In this document: one piece after another, positions 45,367 through 54,396 of the stretch
How positions within the stretch are numbered: the stretch's first letter is position 1
How the letters are laid out: every line of letters begins with the position of its first letter
From: Bordetella genomosp. 5
GTDB taxonomy: Bacteria; Pseudomonadota; Gammaproteobacteria; Burkholderiales; Burkholderiaceae_B
Reading direction: 5' to 3'
Length of the DNA stretch: 64,000 nt
Assembly (NCBI RefSeq): GCF_002261475.1
Contig: NZ_NEVN01000009.1
Span: 372,001 to 436,000 of the forward strand
Translations under genes and position numbers: made by a program
The notes under the pieces: model-generated
Database searches by the model: none
Told to the model about the DNA's origin: nothing
What the model saw: only the letters and a program-made list of their open reading frames with translations

Positions 45367-46553
45367 CCGCGGGCTCCGGTGGCGTCGCGCAGGGCCAGGA
45401 TGAAGGCGTTGAGCGCGGCGTCGCGGTCGGGCTCGTTGGGGCTCACGTAGCGCGGTTCGGGATAGGCCGCGAGCTGCACGACCGCCAGCTGCGCGCGCGT
45501 ATCGATGAAGATGCGCTGGCCGGAATGGCCCATGGCCATCATCGCGCCGTCCTCGCGCAGCCACCAGCTGTAGCCGTAGGCGATCAGCCCCAGCGCCTGG
45601 CGTTGCGCCGTGTGCAGGTCCGCCGGAATCCGGAAGGCCGGCGTGCCGGATTGCGCCACCCAGCCCTCGGGCAGGATGCGTTCGCCGCCGACCACGCCGT
45701 CGTCCAGCACGAACTGCGCGAAGCGGCCGATATCGCGCAGCGTCATGCCCGCGCGGCTGCCGCCGATCTCCTGACCGTCGTCAGATTCGAGCGTGTAGAA
45801 CCCGTCGAACTCCATGCCGCACGGCTGCCAGATGCGGCGCGACATGTAGTCGGCCAGCGTGCCGCCGGTGGCCGCGCTCAGCACGGCGCCCAGCAGATAG
45901 GTGTCGCCCGTGTTGTAGTGCCAGATGCGCCCTGCGTCGTGCGCGCGATGGCAGGCCCGCAACAGCGCCAGCACACCGCCCGGCACCTTGTCGGCCAGCG
46001 ATTTGCTGTAGCGGTTCACGTCCGACGCCTTGTCGGTGTAGTTCTCTTCCCAGGCAATGCCCGACGACATCGTGAGCAGATGGCGGACCGTGACGGCGTC
46101 GTAGGCACAGCCGGCCAGCGCCGGCACATAAGCGGTGACCGGGTCATCAAGGCTGGCGATCGCGCCATCGCGCAGCGCCGCGCCGGTGAGCATGGCGGTC
46201 ATGGATTTGACCGTCGACATGGTCGACCAGCGCTCCTGCGGGCGAAAGCCCAGCCCATAGCGCTCGAGCACGATGTGGCCGCGATGAATCGCGATCAGGC
46301 CGGCCACGTTGTTGCGGTCCATCAGGTCGGCCACGCCCAGCGTCTCGCCGGCCTGATCGAAGCGCACATCGATCTCGGGCGCGCGCGGCATGGGCCGGGG
46401 CTGCGCGCCCCGGCGGATGGTGCGGGTGGCGAACAGGCGGTCGACGATGCGATAGCCGTACGACTGCAGGCAAGGCGGCCACAGCAGGAAGTCTTCGCCG
46501 CGCGGCAGATGCTCGACGGCCTCGGCCAGGGGCGGAGTGGGAATGGCGTTCAT
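45363..46553 (-). CDS. Beta-lactamase-fold serine hydrolase
   Basis: This 396-residue protein belongs to the class C beta-lactamase/esterase (PBP-like) family. Nucleophile Ser and general base Lys are in WSTMSTVKSMTAML (S-x-x-K) near residue 112. YNTGDTYLLGAVL near 213 stands where family C enzymes have the Tyr motif. MGHSGQRIFID near 345 replaces the KTG box with HSG. No signal peptide is apparent. It overlaps ggt by four bases. It may hydrolyse a peptide or D-amino-acid derivative imported by the operon. Confidence 0.85.
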   Translation of the reverse strand: MNAIPTPPLAEAVEHLPRGEDFLLWPPCLQSYGYRIVDRLFATRTIRRGAQPRPMPRAPEIDVRFDQAGETLGVADLMDRNNVAGLIAIHRGHIVLERYGLGFRPQERWSTMSTVKSMTAMLTGAALRDGAIASLDDPVTAYVPALAGCAYDAVTVRHLLTMSSGIAWEENYTDKASDVNRYSKSLADKVPGGVLALLRACHRAHDAGRIWHYNTGDTYLLGAVLSAATGGTLADYMSRRIWQPCGMEFDGFYTLESDDGQEIGGSRAGMTLRDIGRFAQFVLDDGVVGGERILPEGWVAQSGTPAFRIPADLHTAQRQALGLIAYGYSWWLREDGAMMAMGHSGQRIFIDTRAQLAVVQLAAYPEPRYVSPNEPDRDAALNAFILALRDATGARG

Positions 46554-46593
46554 GGTGTCTCAAGAAAACGCCGGGCGCGCGGCCCGGCATGAC

Positions 46594-47610
46594 TCAGTCG
46601 TTGCGGATGCCCAGGCGTTTGACGATGGGGCCCCACACCTCGGCTTCGGTCGTCATGGATTGCGCCACCGACTCGGGCCCCAGGGCCTTCGGCGGCGTCA
46701 TGTAGATCTCGTCCATCTGCTTGCGCACCGCCGGGTCGGCCCAGAACTTGCGCGTGGCCTCGGTGAGCCGCGTCACGATCTCGGGCGGCGTGCCCTTGGG
46801 CGCCATCAGGCCGTACCAGGCATCGCCGGGGAAGCCCTGCACGCCCACTTCGGCGATCGTGGGCACGTCGGGCAACTGCGCGACGCGGTCGGTGCCGAAG
46901 ATCACCAGCGGCACGGCCTTGCCGGTCTTGACCTGCGGCACCGCGCCGGTCAGCGCGTCGGAGGTCAGGTCGATCTGGCCGCCGATCAGATCCATCATCG
47001 CGGGCGCTGCGCCCTTGTACGGCACATGCGACATCTTGATGTTGAAATGTTCGGCCAGGAACGCGACGTTCAGATGGGTCGAGTTACCGATGCCGGCCGA
47101 GCCGTAGTTGAGATGGCCGGGATCGGCCTTGGCCTTCTTCACCAGATCCTCCACGGAGCGGATCCCGGTCTTGGGATTGGCCACCAGCACCTGCGAGGTG
47201 CCGGCGATCTTCGTTATCGGATCGAAATCGCGCGTGGGGTTGTAGGCCAGCTGCGAGTAGGTGAACGGATTGACCGACATGTTGGAGGTGCTGCCGAACA
47301 GCAGCGCATGACCGTCCGCCGGCTGTTTGGCCACGAAGGCGGCCGCGATGCTGCCGTTGGCGCCGGGCTTGTTCTCGACCACCACGGTGCCGCCGATTTC
47401 CTTGCTGGCGTAGGCGGCCCAGGCCCGGGCCAGCGCATCGGCCGCACCGCCCGCGGCCACCGGCACCACCACCGACACCGGACGCACCGGCCAGTTGGCG
47501 GCGGCAGCCGGAGCGGCAATGCTCAGCGCGAGCGTGCCGGCCGCGGCCAGCCCCAACAGACGTTGAACCAGGGGTGAAACCGACTGCGGAAAGGGCGAAC
47601 GATGGGCCAT
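46594..47610 (-). CDS. Bug/TctC-type tripartite tricarboxylate receptor
   Basis: This 338-residue protein has a long signal peptide ending APAAAA followed by NWPVRPVSVVVPVAAGGAADALAR, the typical Bug start. NGSIAAAFVAKQPADGHALLFG near residue 85 and GHLNYGSAGIGNSTHLN near 165 are family blocks. Bug proteins bind carboxylates or amides in the periplasm; no TctA/TctB membrane genes adjoin it, a common situation in Bordetella relatives. The ATG at 47610 gives the best signal peptide. It heads the minus-strand operon and is divergent from lysR. Confidence 0.9.
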   Translation of the reverse strand: MAHRSPFPQSVSPLVQRLLGLAAAGTLALSIAAPAAAANWPVRPVSVVVPVAAGGAADALARAWAAYASKEIGGTVVVENKPGANGSIAAAFVAKQPADGHALLFGSTSNMSVNPFTYSQLAYNPTRDFDPITKIAGTSQVLVANPKTGIRSVEDLVKKAKADPGHLNYGSAGIGNSTHLNVAFLAEHFNIKMSHVPYKGAAPAMMDLIGGQIDLTSDALTGAVPQVKTGKAVPLVIFGTDRVAQLPDVPTIAEVGVQGFPGDAWYGLMAPKGTPPEIVTRLTEATRKFWADPAVRKQMDEIYMTPPKALGPESVAQSMTTEAEVWGPIVKRLGIRND

Positions 47611-47668
47611 GGCCGGTTGCTCCAGAGAATTCGGACAGTGAAGGCCCGCATTCTGGAAGCCCGTTTTC

Positions 47669-47716
47669 ATTACGTCCAATGCATAATTCATCATCAAAGC
47701 ATAATCAGAACGTAAT
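47669..47716. promoter_or_regulatory. Inverted and direct repeats in the Bug/lysR divergent promoter
   Basis: ATTACGT at 47669-47675 is repeated inverted as ACGTAAT at 47710-47716. Between them GCATAAT occurs twice, at 47681-47687 and 47699-47705, 18 bp apart. An AT-rich stretch with symmetric ends in a 122-bp divergent gap is the expected place for a LysR regulator. Assignment is inferred. Confidence 0.5.
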
Positions 47717-47732
47717 AAAACAAGGGGCGCGG

Positions 47733-48656
47733 ATGAACCTGCAGCAGCTCGAACACTTCCTCGTCCTCGTGGAAACCCAGTCTTTCAGCCGCGCGGCGGC
47801 CAAGTTGCATCTCACGCAGCCCGCCCTGAGCCGCAGCATCCAGGCGCTCGAAGAGACGCTCGGCGGCCGCCTGCTCGAGCGCGACAAAGGGAAAACACTG
47901 ACGGCGCTGGGCGAGCTGGCCATCGTCCGCGCGCGCCGTATCCGGGTCGAACTCGCCGAGCTGCGCCGCAGCGCCAGCCTGCTGGCCGATTACGCGGGCG
48001 GCACGCTGCGACTGGGTCTGGGACCCACGCCCACCGCGATCCTGTCGCTGCCGCTGCTGCGCGAGATGAAGGAGCGCTACCCGGCGATCAAGCTGCTGCT
48101 GAGCGGGGGCACGCCCGAGATGCAGGTGCAGGAACTGCGCGAGGGTGCGGTCGACGCGCTGGTGGTGCACCGCAATCACATCCCCGCCGACGCCGACCTG
48201 CACCTGCGCTTCTTCCCGCGCACGCCGCTCGGTTTCGTGGTGCGCGCCGGCCATCCGCTCGCCGGCCGGCACGCGCTCGATTTCGATGCCCTGCGCCGCT
48301 ATGCCGTCGCGGCCAGCGGCCGCGCGATCAGCGACGAGGTGATGCACCGGCTCAACGCCTATTTCGGTCCGCCGGTGCACTTCATCGACGCCATCCAATA
48401 TCAGTCGAACGACATCCAGGCGCTGGTCGATCTGGTGCGCACGACCGATACCGTGTTCTTCGGTGTGCTGCAGGTGGCGCAACCGGCGATCGCGCGCGGC
48501 GAGCTGGTGCAGATGGAACTGCGGCCCGAGCTGGCGTTGTCATCGCAGTTCGTCTTCGTGACGCTGGAGGGCAAGACGCTGCCCCCCGCCCTGCTGCGGC
48601 TCGGCGAGCTTTGCATGCAGTACCTGTCGGGCCCCCTGGATCCCCATTCGGGCTGA
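47733..48656 (+). CDS. LysR-family transcriptional regulator
   Basis: This 307-residue regulator has an N-terminal helix-turn-helix, MNLQQLEHFLVLVETQSFSR followed by AAAKLHLTQPALSRSIQALEETLGGRLLERD, and a LysR substrate domain from about residue 90 (GTLRLGLGPTPTAILSLPLL). Length and plan are standard. It diverges from the Bug/ggt/peptide importer operon and is its likely regulator, with the repeats at 47669-47716 as candidate sites. Confidence 0.92.
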   Translation: MNLQQLEHFLVLVETQSFSRAAAKLHLTQPALSRSIQALEETLGGRLLERDKGKTLTALGELAIVRARRIRVELAELRRSASLLADYAGGTLRLGLGPTPTAILSLPLLREMKERYPAIKLLLSGGTPEMQVQELREGAVDALVVHRNHIPADADLHLRFFPRTPLGFVVRAGHPLAGRHALDFDALRRYAVAASGRAISDEVMHRLNAYFGPPVHFIDAIQYQSNDIQALVDLVRTTDTVFFGVLQVAQPAIARGELVQMELRPELALSSQFVFVTLEGKTLPPALLRLGELCMQYLSGPLDPHSG

Positions 48657-48689
48657 GCCCGCATCGGCCGCCGTGCGGCGCCGGCGCGG

Positions 48690-49178
48690 TCAGGTTTCTT
48701 CGTCGTCGGCGGGCTCGAGGGGGGTGCCCATCAGGGCGCGCAGCATCTCCATCAACTGGGCCGCGCGCTCATGGCCGAAGGGCCGCAGCACGGCATCCTG
48801 ATGCTCGAGCGCGGCCGCGCAGAGCGAGCCCACCAGCGCGTGGCCCTTCGCGGTGATGCGCACACGCGTCTGGCGCCGGTCGCTGCGAACCCCGGCGCGC
48901 ACCACCAGGCCGTCGGCCTCGAGTCGTTGCACCACTTTGCTGAGCGTGGGTTGCTTGGTCAGCGCGAGCGCCGCGAGCGAACCGATGGTTTCACCGGGGC
49001 TGCCTTCGAGACTGGCCAGCACCCGCCACTCGGTCACCGAGATGCCGGCCTCCTTGGCCTGGCGGTGGAACTCGGCCGAGATGCGATGGCTCGCCTGCGC
49101 GAGCAGATACGCCAGGTAGTTGTCGACGAAACGGGGACTGCCTTCGCCTGCCTCGGATGCCGCTGTGTTTTTCTTCAT
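48690..49178 (-). CDS. MarR-family transcriptional regulator
   Basis: This 162-residue protein has the MarR winged helix: AEFHRQAKEAGISVTEWRVL near residue 38, LAALALTKQPTLSKVVQRLEADGLVVRAG near 70 and SDRRQTRVRITAKGHAL near 102 (the wing). It diverges from the large catabolic operon starting at 49610. A palindrome overlapping that operon's -35 box is its likely operator. MarR-type regulators typically leave DNA on binding an aromatic acid or CoA ester; the ligand here is unknown. Confidence 0.92.
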   Translation of the reverse strand: MKKNTAASEAGEGSPRFVDNYLAYLLAQASHRISAEFHRQAKEAGISVTEWRVLASLEGSPGETIGSLAALALTKQPTLSKVVQRLEADGLVVRAGVRSDRRQTRVRITAKGHALVGSLCAAALEHQDAVLRPFGHERAAQLMEMLRALMGTPLEPADDEET

Positions 49179-49469
49179 GAGTCGTCCGCGCCCATCGTTG
49201 CTGAATTGCACCACCGCTGATTCGTGACCCGGGCAGCGTCCGTAACGGGCCGCCGAACCCGCACCGCTGACGCATCGCAGCAGCCTGCGCACCAGCCCGG
49301 TGCCGCCTCGGTCAGGTCTGCACCACATCGTGTCGCGATGCTGTTGCGCAGCATAGGGTTAGCCCTGAATAAAACCCGCCGTCTGCACCACTTTCAGGCA
49401 TCGTGCCAGCAGCGAAAGCACAGGACAACGAGTATATACACCCTTGTTTTAGCGTGATATTTTTTTCTT

Positions 49470-49496
49470 TCAATGAAATTTCATGTTTTTCATTGA
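49470..49496. promoter_or_regulatory. Nested palindromes, probable MarR operator
   Basis: TCAATGAAA at 49470-49478 and TTTCATTGA at 49488-49496 form a 9-bp inverted repeat. Overlapping its left half is a perfect 12-bp palindrome, ATGAAATTTCAT (49473-49484). The right arm overlaps the -35 hexamer, so binding would block RNA polymerase. Confidence 0.65.
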
Positions 49497-49521
49497 CAGC
49501 TAAAAAGTTGACTTCTAAAGT
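49493..49521 (+). promoter_or_regulatory. Sigma-70 promoter of the catabolic operon
   Basis: TTGACA at 49493-49498 is a perfect -35, separated by 17 bp from TAAAGT at 49516-49521 (four of six -10 bases). It lies in an AT-rich island (about 49440-49530) within GC-rich DNA, 88 bp before the first start codon. The rest of the 431-bp gap (49179-49440) shows no other feature I can support. Confidence 0.8.
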
Positions 49522-49609
49522 ATTTTCGCGGTGCCAGAAAAACAGGAAGTGCGTGTTGCCACGCAACATTCCAACGCGGGCCTGAGGTCCGTGCTCAAGG
49601 GGTTTCTCG

Positions 49610-51838
49610 ATGGCGGAAAGGTCGTTCAAGAAAGAAGTCCAGCAGTTGCGCATTGGCGCGGGCGAAGAGTTCCGCGGCGAAGGCATTCTTGCCGTCACCA
49701 AGGGCCTGCTGCAGTCCGGCGTGGGGTACGTCGCCGGCTATCAAGGCTCGCCCATCTCGCATCTGATGGACGTGCTGGCGGATGCCAACGACATCCTGCA
49801 GGAGCTGGGCGTGCACTTCGAGGCCAGCGCCTCGGAGGCCACCGCCGCGGCCACGCTCGCCGCCTCCGTCATGTACCCCATTCGCGGCGCCGTCACCTGG
49901 AAATCCACGGTGGGCACCAACGTCGCCTCCGACGCCCTGGCCAACCTGGCCTCGGGCGGCGTGACGGGTGGCGCGCTGGTCATCGTGGGCGAAGACTACG
50001 GCGAAGGCTCCTCCATCATGCAGGAGCGCTCCCACGCGTTCGCAATGAAGTCGCAGATCTGGCTGCTGGATCCCCGCCCCAACCTCGAAAGCATGGTGCA
50101 GGCGGTCGAAGACGGCTTCTCGCTGTCCGAGGCGAGCAAGACGCCGGTCATGCTGCAACTGCGCATCCGCGGCTGTCACGTGCATGGCCGCTTCATCGCC
50201 AAGGACAACCAGCGCCCCGCCTTCTCGCTCGCGCAGGCGCTCGAAGCGCCGCAACGCGACACCAGCCGCATCGTGCTGCCGCCGGCCTCGTTCCTGCACG
50301 AACAGGAAAAGATCAAAGAGCGTTGGCCTGCCGCCATCTCGTTCATCAAAGAGCGCAGGCTCAACGAGTTCTTCGATGGCGAGCTGCAGGACGTGGGCCT
50401 GATCCTGCAGGGCGGGCTGTACAACGGCGTGATCCGCGCGCTGCAGCTGCAGGGCCTGGCCGATCACTTCGGCAACAGCCGCATTCCGCTTTATGTGATG
50501 AACGTCACGTATCCCGTGATCGAAGACGAAGTGCTGGACTTCTGCCGCGACAAGCGCGCGGTGCTGCTGCTCGAAGAAGGGCAGCCCGATTACATCGAAC
50601 AGAATCTTCACGCCGTGCTGCGGCGTGCCGGTGTCACGACTCAGCTTTCCGGCAAGGATGTCCTGCCGATGGCGGGCGAGTACACGACCCAGGTGATGCG
50701 CGACGGCATCCGCCGATTCATGGCGGCCCATGCGCCGGAGGCCGTGCAGACCCACGCGCCCGCCGCCGCGGACGCCCAGGGCGAGCGCCAGCTTCAGGCC
50801 ACCGAGGTGACGCGCGCGCGCCCCGCCCCGGCCGCACGCCCGGCCGAGCAGCCCGTCACGTTCATGCGCCATGCGGCCGACCTGGCCAGCGTCGTGCCGC
50901 CGCGGCCCGCCGGCTTCTGTACCGGCTGTCCCGAGCGGCCGATCTTCTCGGCCCTGACCCTGGCCCAGGAAAAGCTCGGCCAGCATCACATCTCCTGTGA
51001 CATCGGCTGCCATCTGTTCTCGATCCTGCCGCCCTTCAATCTGGGCGCCACCACGATGGGTTACGGCCTGGGCGCGTCGAGCGCCGCGGCGTTCAACGTG
51101 CCGGCGGCCAAGCGGCCGATCTCGATCATGGGCGACGGCGGCTTCTGGCACAACGGCCTCGCCTCGGGCATCGGCAACGCCGTGTTCAACAAATACGATG
51201 GCGTGATCGTCATCGTGGACAACTTCTATTCCTCGGCCACCGGCGGGCAGGACATCCTGTCATCGCGCGCCGAGAATCCCGACCGCTCCACCAACAATCC
51301 GATCGACGCGGCCGTGCGTGGCGTCGGCGTGAAATGGGTGCGCACGATCGACCACACCTACGACGTGTCGCGCGTGCGCGCCGTGCTCGAAGAGGCGCTC
51401 ACCACCGACGAGGGCGGGCCCAAGGTCATCATCGCGCAGTCGGAATGCATGCTGAACAAGCAGCGCCGGATCAAGCCGCTGTTCAATCGCGCGGTCAAAG
51501 AAGGCAAGCGCGTGGTCAAGGAGCGCTTCGGCGTCGACCCCGACGTCTGCACCGGCGATCACGCCTGTATCCGGCTGTCGGGCTGCCCTTCGCTCTCGGT
51601 GAAGGACAGCGGCGACCCGCTCAAGCCCGACCCGGTCGCACACGTCGAAAGCAGCTGCGTGGGCTGCGGCAACTGCGGCGAGGTCGCGCACGCCGCCGTG
51701 CTGTGCCCGTCGTTCTACCGCGCCGACATCGTGCACAACCCGAGCGCGGGCGACCGCCTGCTCGCTCGCGTGCGCAACGGCGTGATCGGCTTCCTGCAAC
51801 GCCGCCGCGCCGCTCGCCTCAACCGCTACGCCCTGTGA
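49610..51838 (+). CDS. Indolepyruvate/2-oxoacid:ferredoxin oxidoreductase, alpha-type subunit with ferredoxin domain
   Basis: This 742-residue protein resembles IorA. An N-terminal pyrimidine domain (ILAVTKGLLQSGVGYVAGYQGSP near residue 27, HFEASASEATAAATLAASVM) is followed by a TPP-binding domain (FCTGCPERPIFSAL near 441, ISCDIGCHLFSILPPFNLG, ISIMGDGGFWHNGLASGIGN near 505). A C-terminal 2[4Fe-4S] region has CTGDHACIRLSGC and CVGCGNCGEVAHAAVLC (about 646-698). It oxidatively decarboxylates aryl 2-oxo acids to acyl-CoA. AAGGGG precedes the ATG by seven bases. It leads the operon. Confidence 0.88.
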   Translation: MAERSFKKEVQQLRIGAGEEFRGEGILAVTKGLLQSGVGYVAGYQGSPISHLMDVLADANDILQELGVHFEASASEATAAATLAASVMYPIRGAVTWKSTVGTNVASDALANLASGGVTGGALVIVGEDYGEGSSIMQERSHAFAMKSQIWLLDPRPNLESMVQAVEDGFSLSEASKTPVMLQLRIRGCHVHGRFIAKDNQRPAFSLAQALEAPQRDTSRIVLPPASFLHEQEKIKERWPAAISFIKERRLNEFFDGELQDVGLILQGGLYNGVIRALQLQGLADHFGNSRIPLYVMNVTYPVIEDEVLDFCRDKRAVLLLEEGQPDYIEQNLHAVLRRAGVTTQLSGKDVLPMAGEYTTQVMRDGIRRFMAAHAPEAVQTHAPAAADAQGERQLQATEVTRARPAPAARPAEQPVTFMRHAADLASVVPPRPAGFCTGCPERPIFSALTLAQEKLGQHHISCDIGCHLFSILPPFNLGATTMGYGLGASSAAAFNVPAAKRPISIMGDGGFWHNGLASGIGNAVFNKYDGVIVIVDNFYSSATGGQDILSSRAENPDRSTNNPIDAAVRGVGVKWVRTIDHTYDVSRVRAVLEEALTTDEGGPKVIIAQSECMLNKQRRIKPLFNRAVKEGKRVVKERFGVDPDVCTGDHACIRLSGCPSLSVKDSGDPLKPDPVAHVESSCVGCGNCGEVAHAAVLCPSFYRADIVHNPSAGDRLLARVRNGVIGFLQRRRAARLNRYAL

Positions 51839-51845
51839 GCGCCCG

Positions 51846-53390
51846 ATGAGCCTGACCGATACCGCCCGCACCGAACCGATCAAGATCGCCATCCTGGCCA
51901 TGGGCGGCCAGGGTGGCGGCGTGCTCGCAGACTGGATCGTGGAGCTGGCCGAGCATGCCGGATGGTGGGCACAGACCACCTCGGTGCCGGGCGTGGCCCA
52001 GCGCACCGGCGCCACCATCTACTACCTCGAACTGCTGCCGGAGACCGAAGTCGCGCGCGCCGGACGACAACCCGCGCTGGCGCTCATGCCCACGCCGGGC
52101 GACGTCGATCTCGTGGTCGCCGCCGAGCTGATGGAAGGGGGCCGCGCCATTACCCGCGGGCTCGTCACCCCGGAGCGCACCACGCTCATCAGCTCATCGC
52201 ACCGCAGTTATGCGGTGAGCGAGAAATCCGCGCCGGGCAACGGCATCGCCGATCCGAACAAGGTGCTGGATGCCGGCCGCGACGCCGCCCGCCGCTTTCT
52301 CTGCTTCGATCTGCAGGAGCTGGCCGACCGCAACGGCAGCGTGATCAGCGCCAGCCTGTTCGGCGCCGTCGCCGGCAGCGGCGCCCTGCCGTTTGCGCGC
52401 GATGCCTACGAAGCCACCATCGAGCGCGCCGGTGTCGGGGTGCAGGCCAGCCTGCGCGCCTTCGGCGCCGGTTACGCCGCCGCGGTGCAGGCGCCGGCCC
52501 AGCCCGATGCCATCGTGGCACCCGATCATCTGCCCGAGGTGCCCGAACACGCCGCCTCCCCCGCCACGCAGACGCTGCTGGATCGGGTGCGGCGCGACTT
52601 TCCGGGCGCGGCCCAGCCGCTGATGGTGGCGGCGCTGCGCCGATTGATCGACTACCAGGACCCGGCTTATGCCGGCGAGTACCTCGATCGCATGGACACG
52701 CTGGCCGCCCTGGACCGTCAGCACGGCGGCGACGCGGCGGGCTGGGCGCTGACCTGTGCGGCCGCGCGCCACCTCGCGGTGGCGATGGCCTACGACGACG
52801 TGATCCGTGTCGCCGACCTCAAGACGCGCGGCACCCGCACCGAGCGCGTGCGCGCCGAGGTCGGCGCCAAGCCCGATCAGCTGGTCTACACCACCGAATT
52901 CGTGCATCCCCGGCTCGAGGAAATCTGCGGCACCCTGCCCGTGCGCCTGGGCCGCTGGCTCGAGCATTCGCGGGGCTTCGGCCGCTTCGTGGAAAAGCGG
53001 CTCGCGCGCGGCAAACGCATGCGGCTGGGCACGCTCCCGGGCTTTCTGGCGTTTTACGGACTGGCCGGCATGCGACGCTTCCGGCGCACCACCCTGCGCC
53101 ACCAGATCGAAAGCGAGGCCCTGCAGACCTGGCTCGCGCTGATCGCCCGCATCGCGCCCACCGACTACGCGCTGGCGGTCGAAACCACGCTATGCCGCCG
53201 TCTGGTCAAGGGCTACAGCGACACCCACGCCCGCGGCCAGAGCAAGTACCACACGCTGATCGACGCGGCGGGCCGCATGCTGGGCCAGCCCGACGCCGCG
53301 GCGCGGCTGCGCGAACTGCGCGAGCTGGCGCTGGCCCAGGCCAGCTGCGCGCCGCTCGAACGCCGCGCCGCCGAACACCTTCCCGCCTGA
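51846..53390 (+). CDS. 2-oxoacid:ferredoxin oxidoreductase beta-type subunit with C-terminal extension (DUF6537-like)
   Basis: This 514-residue protein begins with the gamma-domain fold of IorB (IAILAMGGQGGGVLADWIVE near residue 15, SVPGVAQRTGATIYYLEL near 46, LPTGDVDLVVAAELMEGGRA-like sequence near 80). Classical IorB is about 200 residues; the remaining 300, largely helical with HPRLEEICGTLPVRLGRWLE near 350, resemble the DUF6537 part of fused indolepyruvate oxidoreductases. It completes the enzyme with the preceding gene, seven bases upstream. Confidence 0.82.
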   Translation: MSLTDTARTEPIKIAILAMGGQGGGVLADWIVELAEHAGWWAQTTSVPGVAQRTGATIYYLELLPETEVARAGRQPALALMPTPGDVDLVVAAELMEGGRAITRGLVTPERTTLISSSHRSYAVSEKSAPGNGIADPNKVLDAGRDAARRFLCFDLQELADRNGSVISASLFGAVAGSGALPFARDAYEATIERAGVGVQASLRAFGAGYAAAVQAPAQPDAIVAPDHLPEVPEHAASPATQTLLDRVRRDFPGAAQPLMVAALRRLIDYQDPAYAGEYLDRMDTLAALDRQHGGDAAGWALTCAAARHLAVAMAYDDVIRVADLKTRGTRTERVRAEVGAKPDQLVYTTEFVHPRLEEICGTLPVRLGRWLEHSRGFGRFVEKRLARGKRMRLGTLPGFLAFYGLAGMRRFRRTTLRHQIESEALQTWLALIARIAPTDYALAVETTLCRRLVKGYSDTHARGQSKYHTLIDAAGRMLGQPDAAARLRELRELALAQASCAPLERRAAEHLPA

Positions 53391-53410
53391 CATTTGAATC
53401 GAGATCCATC

Positions 53411-54388
53411 GTGGCTCCGCTGAAACTCGTCGTACGTGACATCCGCCAAGAATCCCCGCTGATCCGCTCGGTCTGTCTGGAGCGGTCCGACGGCGGCGCG
53501 CTGCCCGCCTTCGGACCCGGCGCGCACCTGAAGATCACGATCCCCGGCCTGGCCGAGCCGCGCTGCTATTCGCTGATCGCCACCGAAGGTGGCGCCGCCG
53601 GTTTCGCACAACCGGCGCGCTACCGCCTCGGCGTGCGCCTCGAAGACAACAGCCAGGGCGGTTCGCGCCACATGCACGCGCTCGCCGTGGGCGATGAGCT
53701 CGAAGCCGAGGGCCCCAAGAACGACTTCCCGCTGCACGAGGCCCCGGCCGGCGAAGCGCCGGTGGTGCTGATCGCGGGCGGGATCGGCATCACGCCCATC
53801 GCCGCCATGGCCGCCGCGCTGGCCGGCGCCGGCCGCGACTACGCGCTGCACTACACCGGCCGCAGCCGCGAGCAGCTGGCGTTCGCCGGCGAGCTCGAGG
53901 GTCTGGCGGGCGGCGCGTTGCGCCTGTACGCCGACGACGAGCCCGCCGCCCGCTTCGACCTCGATGCCCTGCTGGCGGCGAGCACGCCGCATCAGCACCT
54001 GTATGTGTGCGGTCCCAAGGGCCTGATCGACGCGGTGATCGCCAAGGCGGCCGAGCGCGGCTGGCCGCCGGCGCACGTCCATTTCGAACTCTTCACCACG
54101 GCGACGGCCCAGGCCGGCGACCAGCCCTTCGAAGTCGAGCTGCGCCAGTCGGGCAAGGTTCTTACCGTGCCGGCCGACAAGACCATCGTGGATGTGCTCG
54201 AAGAGGCCGGCTGCGACCCGCTGTACGACTGCAAGCGCGGCGAGTGCGGCGTCTGTCAGGCCACCGTGCTGGAGGGCGAGCCGGACCACCGCGATTACTA
54301 CCTGTCAGCGGCCGAGAAGGCCAGCGGCACGGTCATTCAGATGTGCATCTCGCGCGCCAAGTCGGCCCGCCTGGTGCTGGACCTGTAG
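53411..54388 (+). CDS. PDR/VanB-family oxygenase reductase
   Basis: This 325-residue flavin reductase has a ferredoxin-reductase FMN domain (RCYSLIATEGG near residue 51, GGSRHMHALAVGDEL near 81), an NAD domain (VVLIAGGIGITPIAAMAAAL near 119, HLYVCGPKGLIDAVI near 200), and a C-terminal plant-type 2Fe-2S domain with CKRGECGVCQATVLEG near 275 and IQMCISRAKS. It passes electrons from NAD(P)H to an oxygenase. GTG at 53411 is the start and lies 20 bp after the previous gene. Confidence 0.9.
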   Translation: MAPLKLVVRDIRQESPLIRSVCLERSDGGALPAFGPGAHLKITIPGLAEPRCYSLIATEGGAAGFAQPARYRLGVRLEDNSQGGSRHMHALAVGDELEAEGPKNDFPLHEAPAGEAPVVLIAGGIGITPIAAMAAALAGAGRDYALHYTGRSREQLAFAGELEGLAGGALRLYADDEPAARFDLDALLAASTPHQHLYVCGPKGLIDAVIAKAAERGWPPAHVHFELFTTATAQAGDQPFEVELRQSGKVLTVPADKTIVDVLEEAGCDPLYDCKRGECGVCQATVLEGEPDHRDYYLSAAEKASGTVIQMCISRAKSARLVLDL

Positions 54389-54396
54389 AGGCAGAC

